Below are positions 61,179-64,000 of a stretch of DNA of 64,000 nt, piece by piece; the first letter of the stretch is position 1, and the number at the start of each line of letters is the position of its first letter. The translations under genes and the position numbers were made by a program. The DNA is taken from the NCBI GenBank assembly GCA_038502055.1, contig JAXRKN010000025.1:62001-126000 (forward strand). Reading direction: 5' to 3'. Below the pieces are notes generated by a model, which was not told the origin of the DNA, did not search any database, and saw nothing but the letters and a program-made list of their open reading frames with translations. This DNA is from Tanytarsus gracilentus. Lineage: Eukaryota; Arthropoda; Insecta; Diptera; Chironomidae.

Positions 61179-64000
61179 CTGATTGTTGACTTTTTTAAAA
61201 AAAAACAAAAGTCTTTATAAGATAAAAAGAGATATGGAGAAATTTGAATTAGTCGAATGTCGAAACGGATTCTTTTTTAATTTTTTTTTGTTGTTTTCTA
61301 CTTTTAGGATTTTTTTAAAAAAAATTACAGCAATTTTGTTTTACAAAAAAAAATTTGCAAAGAGTGCTGCCACAAAAAATGAAAATTTTATGGTTGATTT
61401 GTAGAAGTATTTAGATTCTGTGTATTTTACACTAAATTGCGCGTTTAACTAATATAAAAAACGTATCAATCTAAACCTATTATGCCAATCAATTATCGTC
61501 CCTTTTAAAATTTACAACACAAAAATTAAATTTAATCAATCAAAATTCCATCCTGCAATCCCTCACTTTCGTTCATCTATCAAACTGTCAAGCAATTTTC
61601 TCTGTGGGTTAAATTAAAAAAAAGGATGTGTTTCGGAAAGTGGAATGAGAAATTAGATTGAACCTTGATATGACAAAAAAAGGTTTCAAGTTTCAATCAA
61701 CACATACAATAGGGAAAAAATGCGACAATGACAGTATTAACAACATTTCAGAAAAATTAAATCCTCTTGTTAGTGTCAAACGCTCACCGTTTATCTTATG
61801 CCTCACCTTACTATTACATCACACCATAATTTTTTTTATTGTTGATGTTATTGTGGCATTTAATATGCTTCGGGTTCCAATATTTTGCTTCTTGCAATAG
61901 GATCAAATATCAATCAAAAAATCTTCCTATTAAAATTTCACAGCCTGTCAAACCGATGACGCTAAGAACCCATTGTTGCAGAAAAACCAATAAAAAAACT
62001 CGGCGGTTCTTAACATGTAACTGGATTTACTTTAGAAAGAAGTTATTCGAGCAATTTTAAAACCTAAAACTCGTTTCCGATTTGCTTCACTTCCCCTTTT
62101 ATCTCACAAGAAATTCTCTAGGTGCTAAATTGTGAAATGTTGACATTTCATCGTTTATGGTCCCTGTTACGAACAATTTTAAATATTTGTCGACTGTGAT
62201 TTATGTTTGGAACCAATAAAATGATAAGAGGAGGAAACCCTCGGAATATTGTTCGTCTGAAAATATATCAAAGTTATTTCAGGTGGAAAAAATTAGTGGA
62301 TGTTGGAAACAAACAAAAATAAAATATTATTTTTTATTTTTCATTGCTTGTATTTTTATCGCAACAAATCTCGTTCATTGAAAAATTATATAAATCCCAC
62401 TCTTCTCATCATAACGATCTACACATCATGACATGCCCTCGCTTTATCCTTTTTATATCATAGAAAAATTCCACAAAAATCGTTCTGAACCTAAAAATAA
62501 GAAAGCAAATTACAAATACGAGAGTGAAAGTCAGACACATTGTGACATGTAAATGATGTGAAAAGGGCAAGAGAGAAAATGAAAATAAGACAGACAAGTA
62601 AGGAAGTGTCGCTCTGACTGCTAACAAATATTTCAACATCATCAACTGTCACCGCTGCGAAATACAAAAAGCTAACGAAACGCCGCCGCCCTCTCTTCTG
62701 ACCAACTTGACATCTCAAGTTCACAAAATAATATGAAACACAAAAGCGAAATGAAAAGTGCGAGTGTTAATTATTTAAAGACAGATCTAAGCAGATTATA
62801 ATCAGTGTTAAAAGGAAAAAATAAAATAATTTTTAAAAATTAAATAAAACGAATATTTTTTAAAAATAATTTAATGTAATTCCTGTAAGAAAGTAAAATT
62901 TGAGACAATCTACCCGATTTTACGGTAATAATATGAAGTCGTTGGAGACAATACCACTTAAGATTTTTTTCTTAACAGTTTAATGAGACAACAAAATCAA
63001 ATGTCGTGATGTCGTTTATTGCTGCACATCAATTATCTCTCAGACTGAGATTTATTGGAGTAATTTACTTTGTTCATGTGTGACATGCTTCTTCTTCATT
63101 CCATCTTGTCGATTCCTATATGAGATTTATCATCATGTCAACTCTGCTCCCTAAGGCATATCTTGAAGTTTCTATCTACTTTTTAAGAAATGTCTATAGA
63201 CATTGTTATAAAAGTTGTTGCTCCAATTATTAAATTAAAATCAACCTCTTACAAGATCTTGTATAGAATTGAATGCAATTTTGCTATTTATAGTGATTTA
63301 CACAAACAATTTTATGAAATCAAGAATTGTAATTAGTAAAAACTTTAAAAATCTAGAATCGAAGCACATTAAAAAGTATTAGCATCAGCCGTTGTCGAAA
63401 CGCTCGATTGTAAAAATAAGAAGCAGAAGTGAATGAGTGAGTGAGGCGAGGAGCGACATAAATCATAGTAATAACAATAATAAAAAGTGTTCTAAAAACG
63501 AGGAAAGAGCAGAAGAGGAGAGAGAAAAAAATATAATTTATTACCCCATGAAAAAGCGTTATAGCAGCGCAGTGAGAGGAGAGAAAAATGAAATGAAATA
63601 AAATAAACATATTTCTTTTATATATATTTTATGTTTATATGAACATAAAGCTCAAGTTTTGTGCTTGTAAGCCATAATATATTTCATTTGCTTGTCTCAT
63701 AACATAATTTATGGCTTTTTCACCCCATTTTCCATTCTCTCTCGCTCGCTCGTTTAGTTGCTCTCTCAGCTCTCAAGCAGGAGCCCATACAGTTTTACAG
63801 ATGAAGCAAAAATAAACGAGAACCACGACAATTATATGTTAGCGCTGAAAGAGAGCTGAAAGGAGATTTATGTCGAGGTTGAGTGCTGAAAGTTAGGCTT
63901 ACCGTTGACGATGTGATAAGGCCGGAATAAATTTTCGTGCTATTTTTAAACAAATTGAGACTCTTAAATTAAACTTTCAGAAAAATTAAACAGAAACAGC
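61179..64000. other. AT-rich DNA at the right end, no gene recognised
   Basis: Short ORFs only. One TTTATGGC octamer lies at 63708 and a CTCTCTCGCTCGCTCG patch near 63738-63770. A gene starting beyond the window cannot be excluded. Confidence 0.45.

Noticed and set aside
1..64000. tRNA, rRNA and CRISPR features
   Set aside because: No tRNA A/B box pair with a cloverleaf, no rRNA core motif and no direct-repeat/spacer array was recognised on reading; a covariance-model search was not possible here.

Overview
The window looks like an AT-rich (about 70% A+T by eye) piece of an insect chromosome, most likely a dipteran and plausibly a lower dipteran such as a midge. The evidence is two NET-family zinc-finger genes that match Drosophila elbow B (elB) and no ocelli (noc), introns of only 54-70 bp next to one very long intron, a Jockey-type retrotransposon gag, and many small non-autonomous DNA transposons. 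There are no bacterial-style operons, ribosome binding sites or CRISPR arrays.

Layout. elB lies on the minus strand at 9204-22729, with three coding exons and a first intron of about 12.1 kb. noc lies on the plus strand at 50179-51633, with two coding exons. The genes are divergent and their start codons are about 27.4 kb apart. The space between them and the elB intron hold no other convincing protein gene. This is the layout expected of a shared cis-regulatory landscape for two paralogous developmental regulators. Right of noc are an intact gag-like ORF with three CCHC knuckles but no reverse transcriptase beside it (54312-55265, minus) and an F-box gene (59901-61118, minus).

Mobile and repeated DNA. 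(i) At least six copies or fragments of one repeat family, with palindromic ends, a tetranucleotide microsatellite and in two copies a 17-bp minisatellite; it resembles Helentron/DINE-1 elements. (ii) Three different hAT-like MITEs, each with terminal inverted repeats and an exact 8-bp target duplication (24429-25458, 36055-36450, 53917-54027). (iii) Foldback elements at 38754-39013, 40187-40575 and 42922-43177. (iv) A ~300-bp dispersed repeat present twice in opposite orientation (29678-30764 and 43531-43840), the first copy split by a 764-bp insertion flanked by a 24-bp direct repeat. (v) Two stretches of strongly skewed composition (2310-3850 and 26890-28440) that look unlike the rest and may be assembly artefacts.

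Gene models. elB and noc both need a short first exon encoding a Y-x-x-P-D-Y-x-S-P peptide, spliced to an exon starting with (F/L)-D-S-K-x-S-P-L-A-L-L-A-Q-T-C. For elB that exon is 12 kb upstream. For noc it is 57 bp upstream, and the apparent TTG start of the large ORF is an internal leucine codon.
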